Shown: one piece after another, positions 14,985-22,241 of the stretch
Position numbering within the stretch: position 1 is the stretch's first letter
How the letters are laid out: each line of letters begins with the position of its first letter
Assembly: GCA_023435985.1 (NCBI GenBank)
Contig: JAEZKY010000376.1
Coordinates: 1-26,613 of the forward strand
Origin: Bacillota bacterium
Lineage (GTDB): Bacteria; Bacillota; Clostridia; Clostridiales; Clostridiaceae
Reading direction: 5' to 3'
Length of the DNA: 26,613 nucleotides
The notes under the pieces: model-generated
The model's input: only the letters and a program-made list of their open reading frames with translations
The model's database searches: none
Told to the model about the DNA's origin: nothing
Position numbers and translations under genes: made by a program

Positions 14985-15013
14985 ATTATATTTTCTCGTC
15001 TTCACTTCATCAA
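14985..15013 (-). promoter_or_regulatory. Predicted SigA promoter of the anf operon
   Basis: Read leftward, TTGATG (15008-15013), a 17-bp spacer and the consensus -10 TATAAT (14985-14990). It would give an anf transcript with a leader of about 690 nt. I see no -24/-12 sigma-54 site closer to anfH. From 15014 to 15413 I see only AT-rich sequence without a clear feature. Confidence 0.6.
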
Positions 15014-15413
15014 TATTCTTTATAAAAAAATAAGAAAACAAAATAGTAAATTGATTAAATGAATAATACACCTTCGTATATAAACTAATATTATTATACA
15101 TTACATTACATCAACTCTGTTTTATTTTCTGTTTCATCCGCTTTTGATAGTTTTTGTTTATTGTTATTAAATTTTATTATACCGTTAATAATTACATTGT
15201 CAATATTATTTTATAAAATATTCTATTTTGAAAATTTATTTTTTAATATTAAATTTTAGCAATAGTTTTATGATCATAATTTAAAATGAAAACATTTTTA
15301 TTTGAAATAAATGTAATATATCGATTAATTTACAAAGATTTTACCCTAACAACATAACAAAATAAAAAAAATCTCTATTAAATTATTCTTTTTTTAAATC
15401 TTTAAAATTAATA

Positions 15414-15442
15414 TTGCTTTTATATTATTATTATTCTATAAT
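15414..15442 (+). promoter_or_regulatory. SigA-type promoter of anfO
   Basis: TTGCTT (15414-15419), a 17-bp spacer and a consensus TATAAT (15437-15442), about 60 bp before the anfO start codon. Confidence 0.6.
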
Positions 15443-15502
15443 GTTCAAAATACAATTTATTTCTATTTTTGTTAACTTTAAATTTTATGGAGGTGATTAT
15501 AT

Positions 15503-16132
15503 ATGAGTATGATTGCAGTTTTATTAAATGATTCTGAAGAAACCTGTAGCTGGCAGCATAATGGCATAGTCGCACTATTTCAAAACTCTAATGGAAAATG
15601 GATTAAAGTAAAAAGCATTCCCTATCTTATCCCTTTGGATGAATATGATTTAAATCTTATAAGAGATTACTATCTCCACTTATTATCTGAATTAGACGAT
15701 TGCAAAATATTTGTAGCCAAAAAATTATCTGGATTTTTAATAAACCTTTTAGATTATAATAAACTAAATATATATGAATTAAATGGAAATCCAGTTGATT
15801 TTTTAGATTCAGTTTATATTTCCGAAGAAAGAAAAAAAGAACAAAAAATCTTTTTAGAGTCCCAGGTAATAGATTTATTTGCACCAAGAAAAATGGATGA
15901 ACTAGGAAATTATAAACTTGATTTGTATAAGCTCTTGCACTCTGATTCAAAAGTCACATCTAAACAGATAATTATACCTTTTTTAAAAGAACGAAATATC
16001 CGTAACTTAGAAGTAGTTTGTGACCATATTCCAAAGTGGTTTGACCAACTATTAAAAGAAATTGGCTTTACCTATCTCATATCATCTCAAAAAGACGGAT
16101 TAATCACTGTAAATATTTCTCCTGTTTTATAA
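15503..16132 (+). CDS. anfO: Fe-only nitrogenase accessory protein AnfO
   Basis: Accessory protein restricted to organisms with the Fe-only nitrogenase; in Azotobacter anfO follows anfK and is needed for full growth on nitrogenase-3, though its molecular role is not settled. The protein (209 residues) shows the family pattern: MIAVLLNDSEETCS at the start, a central DDCKIFVAKKLSGFLINLLD, NIYELNGNPVDFLD, and a C-terminal LEVVCDHIPKWFDQLLKEIGF. ATG 15503 follows an ideal GGAGGTGAT. Here it is divergent from anfHDGK with its own promoter and lies just before the heme genes. No transmembrane segment is evident. Confidence 0.85.
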   Translation: MSMIAVLLNDSEETCSWQHNGIVALFQNSNGKWIKVKSIPYLIPLDEYDLNLIRDYYLHLLSELDDCKIFVAKKLSGFLINLLDYNKLNIYELNGNPVDFLDSVYISEERKKEQKIFLESQVIDLFAPRKMDELGNYKLDLYKLLHSDSKVTSKQIIIPFLKERNIRNLEVVCDHIPKWFDQLLKEIGFTYLISSQKDGLITVNISPVL

Positions 16133-16169
16133 CTATATGTTTTTTTAAGTTTCTAGAATTACTTCTATA

Positions 16170-16185
16170 TTAGGCACAATCAAAA
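16170..16185. repeat. 16-bp repeat TTAGGCACAATCAAAA, copy 2
   Basis: Identical to 10011-10026. This copy is 37 bp after anfO and about 200 bp before nirJ1. Confidence 0.6.
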
Positions 16186-16228
16186 TCTTTTCACTTATGA
16201 AAAAAACACATATCTACATAAAATTCAA

Positions 16229-16257
16229 TTGACCACTTAAATAAATTTCAAAATACT
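16229..16257 (+). promoter_or_regulatory. Possible promoter before nirJ1
   Basis: TTGACC (16229-16234), a 17-bp spacer and AATACT (16252-16257). The -35 box is good and the -10 box poor. The heme genes may alternatively be read through from anfO, since I see no strong terminator in 16133-16228. Confidence 0.35.
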
Positions 16258-16382
16258 TATTATCTATAGATAATAATTAGTTATTATCTTTTAACTATCT
16301 TTACATTACTGTTAATAAGAATTTAAATTTATCCTTTACTATTCTTAGCATGAAATTTATTATACAGAAAGGAGATTTAAAG

Positions 16383-17546
16383 TTGATAAGCATAACCAAA
16401 CTTTTATGCGATTCTAAAAATTATGGTGACAACTTAAGATATGTTGAGGGTGCCTCATCAGAAAAATTCGGGGTTAGTCCTGGAAAAGGTCCTGTCATCA
16501 GTTGGAATTGTACAAAAACCTGTAATTTAAGATGCAAGCACTGTTATGCAAGTTCAGATAATAAAAAATATAATGATGAGCTTACCTTAAGTGATTCCAA
16601 AAAATTTATTGATGATTTGAAAAATTTTAATGTGCCGGCATTATTGTTTTCTGGTGGAGAACCCTTAATGAAAGAAGACATATTAGATATATTGAATTAT
16701 GCAGACATAAAAAATATAAGAAGTACTTTATCTACTAATGGAACACTTTTGGATAAAGATATTTGTAGGTTCTTAAAAAAAATTAATCTTGGATATGTTG
16801 GGGTAAGTCTTGATGGCATTGGTACAAGTCATGATGAATTTCGCGGAGTTAAAGGTGCATTCGATAGTTCCTTAATAGGGATTAGAAATTGTATGGAAGT
16901 AAATCAAAAGGTTGGTCTTAGATTTACTATAACCAAAAATAATTATAAGGACTTAAAAGATATATTTTATTTAATCAAAGAAGAACATATTCCTAGAGTA
17001 TGTTTCTATCATTTAGCATATTCAGGCAGAGGCAGTAAAATGACCACTGAAGATATTTCTAAGGAAGAAACAAGAGAAGCTTTAGATTTAATAATAAATA
17101 AAGCAATTGAATTCGGGCCAAACGTTGAAATTCTAACTGTTGACAATCATGCTGATGCTGTTTATACCTATCTGAAATCCTTAGAAAAATTCAAGGATAA
17201 ATCCGAGAATATATTAAAGCTTTTAAAAATTAATGGCGGGAATAGATCCGGAATGGCTTTTGCTAATGTGGATTTTTACGGTAATGTTCATCCTGACCAA
17301 TTTACTTGGCAGTATACCTTTGGAAATGTAAAAAAAGAAAATTTCAGTTCAATATGGAAAAATTCTAATCATCAAATCTTAAAAGGCCTTAGAAATAGAA
17401 AGACTTTACTAAAAGGTAAATGTTCTACCTGCAAATGGCTTAATGTTTGTAATGGTAATTTTAGAACTAGAGCTGAAGCTGTATATAACGACTTTTGGGC
17501 TGAAGATCCCGCTTGTTATCTTACAGATGAAGAAATCAAATTATAA
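16383..17546 (+). CDS. nirJ1: Radical SAM protein NirJ1 (AhbC/AhbD-type heme synthesis)
   Basis: Radical SAM enzyme of the NirJ/AhbC/AhbD group that acts on siroheme-derived tetrapyrroles. I choose the TTG at 16383 as start: AGAAAGGAGA lies eight bases upstream, and the resulting N-terminus MISITKLLCDSKNYGDNLRY matches NirJ1 proteins; the in-frame ATG at 16350 has no ribosome site. The product has 387 residues. CNLRCKHC (Cys47, 51, 54) binds the SAM cluster; the C-terminal Cys set (GKCSTCKWLNVCNGN and DPACY) should bind an auxiliary cluster. It is followed after 138 bp by nirJ2. Whether it makes Fe-coproporphyrin or performs the last heme step cannot be decided here. Confidence 0.85.
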   Translation: MISITKLLCDSKNYGDNLRYVEGASSEKFGVSPGKGPVISWNCTKTCNLRCKHCYASSDNKKYNDELTLSDSKKFIDDLKNFNVPALLFSGGEPLMKEDILDILNYADIKNIRSTLSTNGTLLDKDICRFLKKINLGYVGVSLDGIGTSHDEFRGVKGAFDSSLIGIRNCMEVNQKVGLRFTITKNNYKDLKDIFYLIKEEHIPRVCFYHLAYSGRGSKMTTEDISKEETREALDLIINKAIEFGPNVEILTVDNHADAVYTYLKSLEKFKDKSENILKLLKINGGNRSGMAFANVDFYGNVHPDQFTWQYTFGNVKKENFSSIWKNSNHQILKGLRNRKTLLKGKCSTCKWLNVCNGNFRTRAEAVYNDFWAEDPACYLTDEEIKL

Positions 17547-17684
17547 TTCATAATTATTGCTAATAAAATTTATATAACTGAATTATACAAAGATTCTAAA
17601 GCGTGCTATTTTAAGTAAACTTAGCTATAGCCTATATATTAAAATTAATTAAAATATTTTATAGTATAAAGTTAGGTGATATAA

Positions 17685-18668
17685 ATGATAATATCTTGGA
17701 ATACTACAAATAGATGCAATTTAAAATGCAGACATTGTTATAGAGATTCAGGTAAGGAACTCAAAGAAGAGTTAAGTACAGAAGAAGCGAAGATACTTAT
17801 AAATCAGATTGCAAAAGCTAATTTTAAAATTATGATTTTTTCAGGAGGAGAGCCTCTGCTAAGAGAAGATATATTGGATTTGATAAGCTATGCCGTTAAA
17901 GCTGGCTTAAGGCCTGTACTTGGAACTAACGGAACCCTTATATCTAAAAAAATGGCGAAGCAATTAAAAGATGCTGGTATTTCTGCTATAGGAATAAGCC
18001 TCGATAGTCTTGATTCTGGAAGACATAATCTTTTTAGAGGAAATAATGAAGCTTTTAAAAATACTATATGTGCCATAAAAAATTGCAAAGACTTAGGTAT
18101 TAGATTTCAAATTCATACTACAGTTATGGATTGGAATAAGCACGAAATACTTAGCCTTACTGATTTCTCCTCAGCTATTGGAGCTGCTGCTCATCACATC
18201 TTCTTTCTGATACCTGAAGGCAGAGGAAAAAATATGGCGAATGAGTTATTAACTTCAAATGAGTATGAAAAATTATTAACTTCAATTATGAATAAACAAA
18301 ATGAAGTTAATATAGAAATAAAACCAACCTGCGCACCTCAATTTGTTAGAATTGCAAAAGATTTAAATATAAACAGCCGATTTAACAAGGGCTGTATCGC
18401 AGGAATAAATTACTGCATTATTACTCCAAATGGTGATGTTCAGGCTTGCGCTTATTTAGCAGAAAAAGCTGGAAACGTCAGAGAGATTCCTTTTGATGAA
18501 ATATGGAAAAGCAGTGCTTTGTTTAATAATTTAAGAACTCAGGAATATAAAGGTATCTGCAATCACTGTAAATCTAAAAACAATTGTGGCGGCTGCAGAG
18601 CAAGAGCCGCATATTATAATTCTGGAGATTATATGGCATCTGATGTAACCTGCATTTTTAATGATTAA
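17685..18668 (+). CDS. nirJ2: Radical SAM protein NirJ2 (AhbC/AhbD-type heme synthesis)
   Basis: Second radical SAM enzyme of the siroheme-to-heme route, 327 residues. CNLKCRHC (Cys11, 15, 18) starts almost at the N-terminus, which is typical of NirJ2. FSGGEPLLREDI is the glycine-rich SAM-contact region. The C-terminal CNHCKSKNNCGGCRARA plus a last Cys in SDVTC forms a SPASM-like auxiliary cluster site. ATG 17685 follows AGGTGATAT. It is followed after 28 bp by ahbA, so nirJ2-ahbA-ahbB is a tight operon. NirJ1 and NirJ2 are paralogues that probably take successive steps. Confidence 0.85.
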   Translation: MIISWNTTNRCNLKCRHCYRDSGKELKEELSTEEAKILINQIAKANFKIMIFSGGEPLLREDILDLISYAVKAGLRPVLGTNGTLISKKMAKQLKDAGISAIGISLDSLDSGRHNLFRGNNEAFKNTICAIKNCKDLGIRFQIHTTVMDWNKHEILSLTDFSSAIGAAAHHIFFLIPEGRGKNMANELLTSNEYEKLLTSIMNKQNEVNIEIKPTCAPQFVRIAKDLNINSRFNKGCIAGINYCIITPNGDVQACAYLAEKAGNVREIPFDEIWKSSALFNNLRTQEYKGICNHCKSKNNCGGCRARAAYYNSGDYMASDVTCIFND

Positions 18669-18696
18669 AATTTATTGCATTTGCGGAGGAATTATT

Positions 18697-19173
18697 ATGG
18701 ATACAATAGATAAAGAACTGCTTAATTTAATGCAAAACGAAATTCCAATTGATAAACGACCTTTTAAAATATTAGGTAAAAAATTATCCCTTACAGAAAG
18801 TGAAGTTTTAGAAAGGTTATTCAAGCTGAAAAGTGATGGATTCATACGACGTATAGGTGGCATTTTTGATTCAAAAAAGTTAGGTTATAAAAGTACTCTC
18901 TGCGCTGCTAAAATTCCAGAAAATAAAATTGAAGAAGCAGCTAAGTTTATAAATAGCTATGATGAAGTAACGCATAATTACTTAAGAGAAGATGAATACA
19001 ATATGTGGTTTACAATAATAACTTCTTCTGAGAAAAACTTAGATATTATTCTTAAGGAAATACAAAACAATTTAAATTTTAAAGAAATAATAATTCTTCC
19101 ATCTATAAGGTTATTTAAGGTTAAAGTTGCTTTAAATTTTAAAGGAGATGATAAAAATTGTTTAAAACTTTAG
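18697..19173 (+). CDS. ahbA: Siroheme decarboxylase subunit AhbA (NirD/L-like)
   Basis: Subunit of siroheme decarboxylase, which removes two acetate carboxyls to give 12,18-didecarboxysiroheme. It looks like an Lrp/AsnC regulator: an N-terminal winged helix (DKELLNLMQNEIPIDKRPFK, then RRIGGIFDSKKLGY) and a RAM-like domain. HNYLREDEYNMWFT carries the His and Arg conserved in AhbA/AhbB and separates it from true Lrp regulators. I set the start at ATG 18697 behind GCGGAGGAAT (158 residues); the ATG at 18661 overlaps the end of nirJ2 and has no ribosome site. Its stop overlaps the ahbB start by 16 bp, so the two are translationally coupled. Confidence 0.85.
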   Translation: MDTIDKELLNLMQNEIPIDKRPFKILGKKLSLTESEVLERLFKLKSDGFIRRIGGIFDSKKLGYKSTLCAAKIPENKIEEAAKFINSYDEVTHNYLREDEYNMWFTIITSSEKNLDIILKEIQNNLNFKEIIILPSIRLFKVKVALNFKGDDKNCLKL

Positions 19174-19625
19174 ATAAAGAAATAATACTTAAATTACAAG
19201 AAAATATTCCTTTATCATCGACCCCCTATAAAGACATGGCCGATGAACTTAACTTAAATGAAGATGAATTTATAAATAGGCTTCAATCTTATATTAAATA
19301 TGGAATATTAAAAAGAATTGGCGCCATTATTTATCATAGAAAGGCAGGTTTCAAAGCTAACGCATTGGTAGTTTGGGAAATTAATACCAAAGACTTAGAT
19401 AGAATTGGAGAATACTTGATATCTATTCCTGAAATCAGCCACTGTTATGAGCGAAAAGCTTGTGCTTCATGGAATTATAATCTCTATACAATGATACATG
19501 AAAAAGACAGAGATAGTTGTAATAATGTTATTGTGGAGATATCAAATGCCATAAGTTGTACAAACTACAAAATTCTATATAGCACAAAAGAACTAAAAAA
19601 AACAAGTATGAAATATTTTAGTTAA
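19158..19625 (+). CDS. ahbB: Siroheme decarboxylase subunit AhbB
   Basis: Partner subunit of AhbA, 155 residues. The N-terminal helix-turn-helix-like part (LDKEIILKLQENIPLSSTPY) and RIGAIIYHRKAGFKANALVVW match the family. SHCYERKACASWNYNLYTMIH is the AhbB signature with the His residues expected to bind siroheme. It starts with TTG 19158 behind AAAGGAGATG, inside the end of ahbA. It is the last gene of the set and is followed by a long inverted repeat. Genes for siroheme itself (hemA-D, sirohydrochlorin steps) are not in the window. Confidence 0.85.
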   Translation: MFKTLDKEIILKLQENIPLSSTPYKDMADELNLNEDEFINRLQSYIKYGILKRIGAIIYHRKAGFKANALVVWEINTKDLDRIGEYLISIPEISHCYERKACASWNYNLYTMIHEKDRDSCNNVIVEISNAISCTNYKILYSTKELKKTSMKYFS

Positions 19626-19642
19626 CAAAATATCAAAATAAT

Positions 19643-19726
19643 AAGCTGAAGCAAAATATACATTTTGATTAATACATTGATAAAAAAATAAATATATTAC
19701 ATAGAGATTAATTTTTGCTTCAGCTT
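19643..19726 (+). terminator. Long-loop inverted repeat after ahbB
   Basis: AAGCTGAAGCAAAA (from 19643) pairs with TTTTGCTTCAGCTT (ending 19726) across a loop of about 55 nt, then CTTCTTAATAATT. It probably ends the heme operon or the convergent leftward gene; the T-run is weak. Confidence 0.45.
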
Positions 19727-19843
19727 CTTAATAATTATTAATTCTTTTTCAAAGTGAAATGTCTAATATTCATCATTATAATTTTAATATACTACACCTT
19801 AACTACGAAATATAAATTTTATATATTATTCTTTCCCCTTTTT

Positions 19844-20542
19844 TTAATACATTTCTTCTAAACTATCTAGAAGCATGTTCATAAGGCTATTATCAAGATT
19901 TAAACAGTCTAGTTTTGATTTAATTACTTCTTCTGTTTGAATATACTCTCCCTCAATCATTTCCTCCCTGCAATTTTCAATTAACAAAGTTATATTACTT
20001 TCAAGACTTTCCATATGAAATTGAAAACCTATAACTCTATCTTTATAAACAAATGCCTGATTACTGCAAGCCTCGCTGGCTGCTATCAGTGAAACTCCTT
20101 TGCCAAGCTCACTAAAAGTATCTCCATGCCACTGGAAAACAGGAAATTCCTTCAAAAATCCTCTAAATGGTGAAGACTTCAATGCTTCTTCAGTAAAATT
20201 GACAGGAAAAAAACCTATTTCTTTTTCCTTATTCTTAGTGACTTTTCCTCCTAGAACCTCAGTAATAAGTTGTGCTCCGAGACATATTCCAAGTACAATT
20301 TTATTATTATCAATGGCTTCCTTAATAAATTTTTTCTCATATTTTAGCCATTCATATTTCCCCTCTTCATAAATATTCATTGGTCCTCCCATAATAACTA
20401 AGAAATCAAACTGATCAATTTCAGGAACTGCTTCATAATTATACAAATGAGTACCAGTTAATTTGTGTCCCTTTTTATAAGCCCATTTAACAATATTACC
20501 CGGATCTTCAAATGGAACATGTTGCAAATAATGAATTCTCAT
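19844..20542 (-). CDS. Class I glutamine amidotransferase-like protein
   Basis: Type 1 amidotransferase domain alone, 232 residues, related to the GATase of GMP synthase and to YfeJ-like proteins. The oxyanion strand MGGPMNIYEE, the nucleophile Cys87 in LGICLGAQL and the catalytic His in FQFHMESLE are present, so it should release ammonia from glutamine or hydrolyse a related gamma-glutamyl amide. No synthetase partner is adjacent. ATG 20542 follows GAGGTAATAG. The gene matters here because its upstream region (20680-20975) carries the same promoter-leader module as anfH, which suggests shared control with the Fe-only nitrogenase. Confidence 0.85.
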   Translation of the reverse strand: MRIHYLQHVPFEDPGNIVKWAYKKGHKLTGTHLYNYEAVPEIDQFDFLVIMGGPMNIYEEGKYEWLKYEKKFIKEAIDNNKIVLGICLGAQLITEVLGGKVTKNKEKEIGFFPVNFTEEALKSSPFRGFLKEFPVFQWHGDTFSELGKGVSLIAASEACSNQAFVYKDRVIGFQFHMESLESNITLLIENCREEMIEGEYIQTEEVIKSKLDCLNLDNSLMNMLLDSLEEMY

Positions 20543-20679
20543 ATCTATTACCTCATTTCAAATTAAATATTTCTACCTTTCGGCATTGTTTGCTTCTATT
20601 TTACAAAATAGACCTGTGATTTATTAATATAAAAAATTTACTTGAAAAAAATTCTACATTTTGATAAACTACAGATAAT

Positions 20680-20725
20680 AGGTAATTTTAATAACCCTGG
20701 TGCCACTAGGATTAACAAATTACCT
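20680..20725. repeat. TGGYRCCA palindrome region, copy B
   Basis: AGGTAATTT (20680-20688) and AAATTACCT (20717-20725) enclose CCTGGTGCCACTAGG (20696-20710), a near-perfect 46-bp palindrome. The core is identical to the A1 core at 14443-14457. It ends 138 bp before the amidotransferase start, almost the same spacing as A1 to anfH (135 bp). Confidence 0.7.
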
Positions 20726-20727
20726 CG

Positions 20728-20770
20728 GCTTCATGTTATATTCGTGGTATAACATGAAGCTTTTTATTTT
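20728..20770 (+). repeat. 13-bp-stem palindrome with TTCGTGG loop, copy B
   Basis: GCTTCATGTTATA (20728-20740) and TATAACATGAAGC (20748-20760) are perfectly complementary around TTCGTGG. On the plus strand TTTTTATTTT follows, so this one copy could also stop rightward transcription. Confidence 0.75.
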
Positions 20771-20777
20771 CTTTAAC

Positions 20778-20820
20778 AGTAATTTTTCTACACCATATTA
20801 CATCTCCCCTTTCATTCACT
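20778..20820 (-). promoter_or_regulatory. Conserved ribosome-site block, module B
   Basis: Leftward this reads AGTGAATGAAAGGGGAGATG, then TAATATGGTGTAGAAAAATTACT. It aligns with 14690-14730 of module A (AGTGAAAGGAGAGATG, then TGTATGGTGTAGAAAG). In B the ATG is followed at once by TAA, so no protein is made from this start. Confidence 0.6.
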
Positions 20821-20822
20821 AA

Positions 20823-20860
20823 ATAATAATCCTAATGCTATGATCTATCAGGATTATTAT
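20823..20860 (-). promoter_or_regulatory. Leader hairpin 2, module B
   Basis: ATAATAATCCT (20823-20833) pairs with AGGATTATTAT (20850-20860), a perfect 11-bp stem. It occupies the place of hairpin 2 in module A but shares little sequence with it. Confidence 0.55.
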
Positions 20861-20891
20861 GACAAATTTTAATAATCTGTACTAGAAAACA

Positions 20892-20925
20892 AAAGGGGTA
20901 ATTGATAAAAATCAATTACCCCTTT
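20892..20925 (-). promoter_or_regulatory. Leader hairpin 1, module B
   Basis: AAAGGGGTAATTGAT (20892-20906) and ATCAATTACCCCTTT (20911-20925) form a perfect 15-bp stem with a 4-nt loop. Leftward it is followed by TTTTGTTTTCT, so it can serve as an early intrinsic terminator or attenuator about 15-20 nt into the transcript. Confidence 0.7.
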
Positions 20926-20947
20926 GCGTACAATTATATTAAGTTTT

Positions 20948-20975
20948 ATTATACCTCTGCCAATTTCGCTGTCAA
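20948..20975 (-). promoter_or_regulatory. Consensus SigA promoter, module B
   Basis: Read leftward, consensus TTGACA (20970-20975), a 16-bp spacer and consensus TATAAT (20948-20953). It should drive the amidotransferase gene through a leader of about 400 nt. Confidence 0.7.
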
Positions 20976-21100
20976 CCATTTTTTACATTTTTTAAACATT
21001 ACATTCTACTAACATTTATTCCAAATGGGTTATTTTCTTCATCTCTATCAATCTATTTTTAGAAAAAAATTTAATAAAACTTATAAACACAAAAATTTAG

Positions 21101-21129
21101 TTGACAAAATTATTACAACGAATTAATAT
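21101..21129 (+). promoter_or_regulatory. Possible promoter of the ferredoxin-nitroreductase gene
   Basis: Consensus -35 TTGACA (21101-21106), a 17-bp spacer and TAATAT (21124-21129), about 190 bp before the start codon. The -10 box is imperfect. Confidence 0.4.
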
Positions 21130-21264
21130 ATGTATATGCATGTATTAATAATAAAGTTAACCTTTAATGATTTCCTCACACAAATATCATTTAAAAATTT
21201 AAACATCCTAAATTATGTTTAAATTTTATGTTAATACTATCAGTTTAATTATATGTATATACAT
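21130..21264. repeat. Two ATGTATATRCAT palindromes
   Basis: ATGTATATGCAT (21130-21141) and the perfect palindrome ATGTATATACAT (21253-21264) lie 123 bp apart, one just after the candidate -10 box and the other near the gene. They may be operator sites, but simple TA-rich sequence raises the odds of chance. Confidence 0.4.
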
Positions 21265-21320
21265 TTACTTTGTCTTATAAAACTAAACTTTATAAAAACT
21301 ATTAAAAGGAGTGTAATATT

Positions 21321-22130
21321 ATGAGTTTAATAACATTAAATGAAGAGAAATGTACTAAATGTGGTATGTGCATAAAAGAATGCCCTTCAACAGTTATAAA
21401 GATGGGCGAAAACGGTCCTGAAGAAATCAATGCAAAAGCCTGCTTAGCTTGTGGACATTGCGTTGCAATATGTCCTAACGAGGCTATTGATAATGAAAAA
21501 TCCCCACTATCAGAACAAGTTAAAAAAGAATTGAAACTTCCCAAATTAAATCCAGAAGAAGCTGAAAATTTCTTAAGATCACGCAGATCTATCAGATCCT
21601 TTAAAGAAGCGGCTGTACCTAGAGAAAAATTAATAAAACTTGCTGATATTGCACATTATGCACCTACTGCCAGCAATCTGCAAGGCGTGTCTTTCATGAT
21701 TGTTGATGACAAAGAAGCCATAAGAGCAGCAGTCAGCACTTCAGCAGATTGGCTTGGAAAACATCCTGTATATAGTAAGATGTTTGGAGGAATGATAACA
21801 GCTTTCAAAGAAAATGGTATTGATACTATTTTAAGAAATGCACCTAGCATTATTTTAGCTACATCAGATAAGGCATTCCCATTTGGAAGAGAAAACGCTA
21901 CACTATCTCTATCTTATTTGGAACTATTCGCGCCTTCACTTGATCTTGGCTCATGTTGGGCAGGTGTATTCGAATGTTGCGCATTAGCTGATGAATCGCC
22001 AATACTTGAGATATTAAAAGTACCAAAAGATAAAAAAATAACAGGGGTAGTTATGGTAGGTTATCCAAAACACAACTTTAATAAATTTACATCTAGAAAT
22101 CCACTTAATGTTACTTTCTATGAAAAATAA
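21321..22130 (+). CDS. Ferredoxin-nitroreductase fusion protein
   Basis: Flavoprotein of 269 residues with an N-terminal two-cluster ferredoxin domain (CTKCGMCIKECP and CLACGHCVAICP, residues 11-52) fused to a nitroreductase domain (from about 85: LRSRRSIRSFKEAAVP, then HYAPTASNLQGVSFMI). Such fusions are common in clostridia and are thought to take electrons from ferredoxin-type donors to FMN for reduction of an unknown substrate. ATG 21321 follows AAAGGAG. A terminator lies about 90 bp after the stop. It has no evident operon partner and differs from the ferredoxin-free nitroreductase at 5382. Confidence 0.9.
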   Translation: MSLITLNEEKCTKCGMCIKECPSTVIKMGENGPEEINAKACLACGHCVAICPNEAIDNEKSPLSEQVKKELKLPKLNPEEAENFLRSRRSIRSFKEAAVPREKLIKLADIAHYAPTASNLQGVSFMIVDDKEAIRAAVSTSADWLGKHPVYSKMFGGMITAFKENGIDTILRNAPSIILATSDKAFPFGRENATLSLSYLELFAPSLDLGSCWAGVFECCALADESPILEILKVPKDKKITGVVMVGYPKHNFNKFTSRNPLNVTFYEK

Positions 22131-22218
22131 CATTAAGTGTTAACCAAATACTGGATTTGGAGCATCATTTTTTTGCTCTCACTTTCCATCAAAATGGAAT
22201 TTCCGAAATATATTTTTT

Positions 22219-22238
22219 GAAAAGCCTGTTGGCTTTTC
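22219..22238. terminator. Terminator between convergent genes
   Basis: GAAAAGCC, loop TGTT, GGCTTTTC, followed by TTTCT on the plus strand. It serves the ferredoxin-nitroreductase gene and may also work leftward for the gene ending at 22242. Confidence 0.7.
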
Positions 22239-22241
22239 TTT

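Noticed and set aside
14300..15020. Molybdenum-cofactor riboswitch in the anf leader
   Set aside because: Attractive for a Mo-repressed system, but I cannot find the conserved Moco motif core or its tetraloop-receptor; the hairpins seen do not match that family.
18697..19625. Two Lrp/AsnC transcription regulators
   Set aside because: The HNYLRE and SHCYER motifs, adjacency to nirJ1/nirJ2 and translational coupling identify siroheme decarboxylase subunits.
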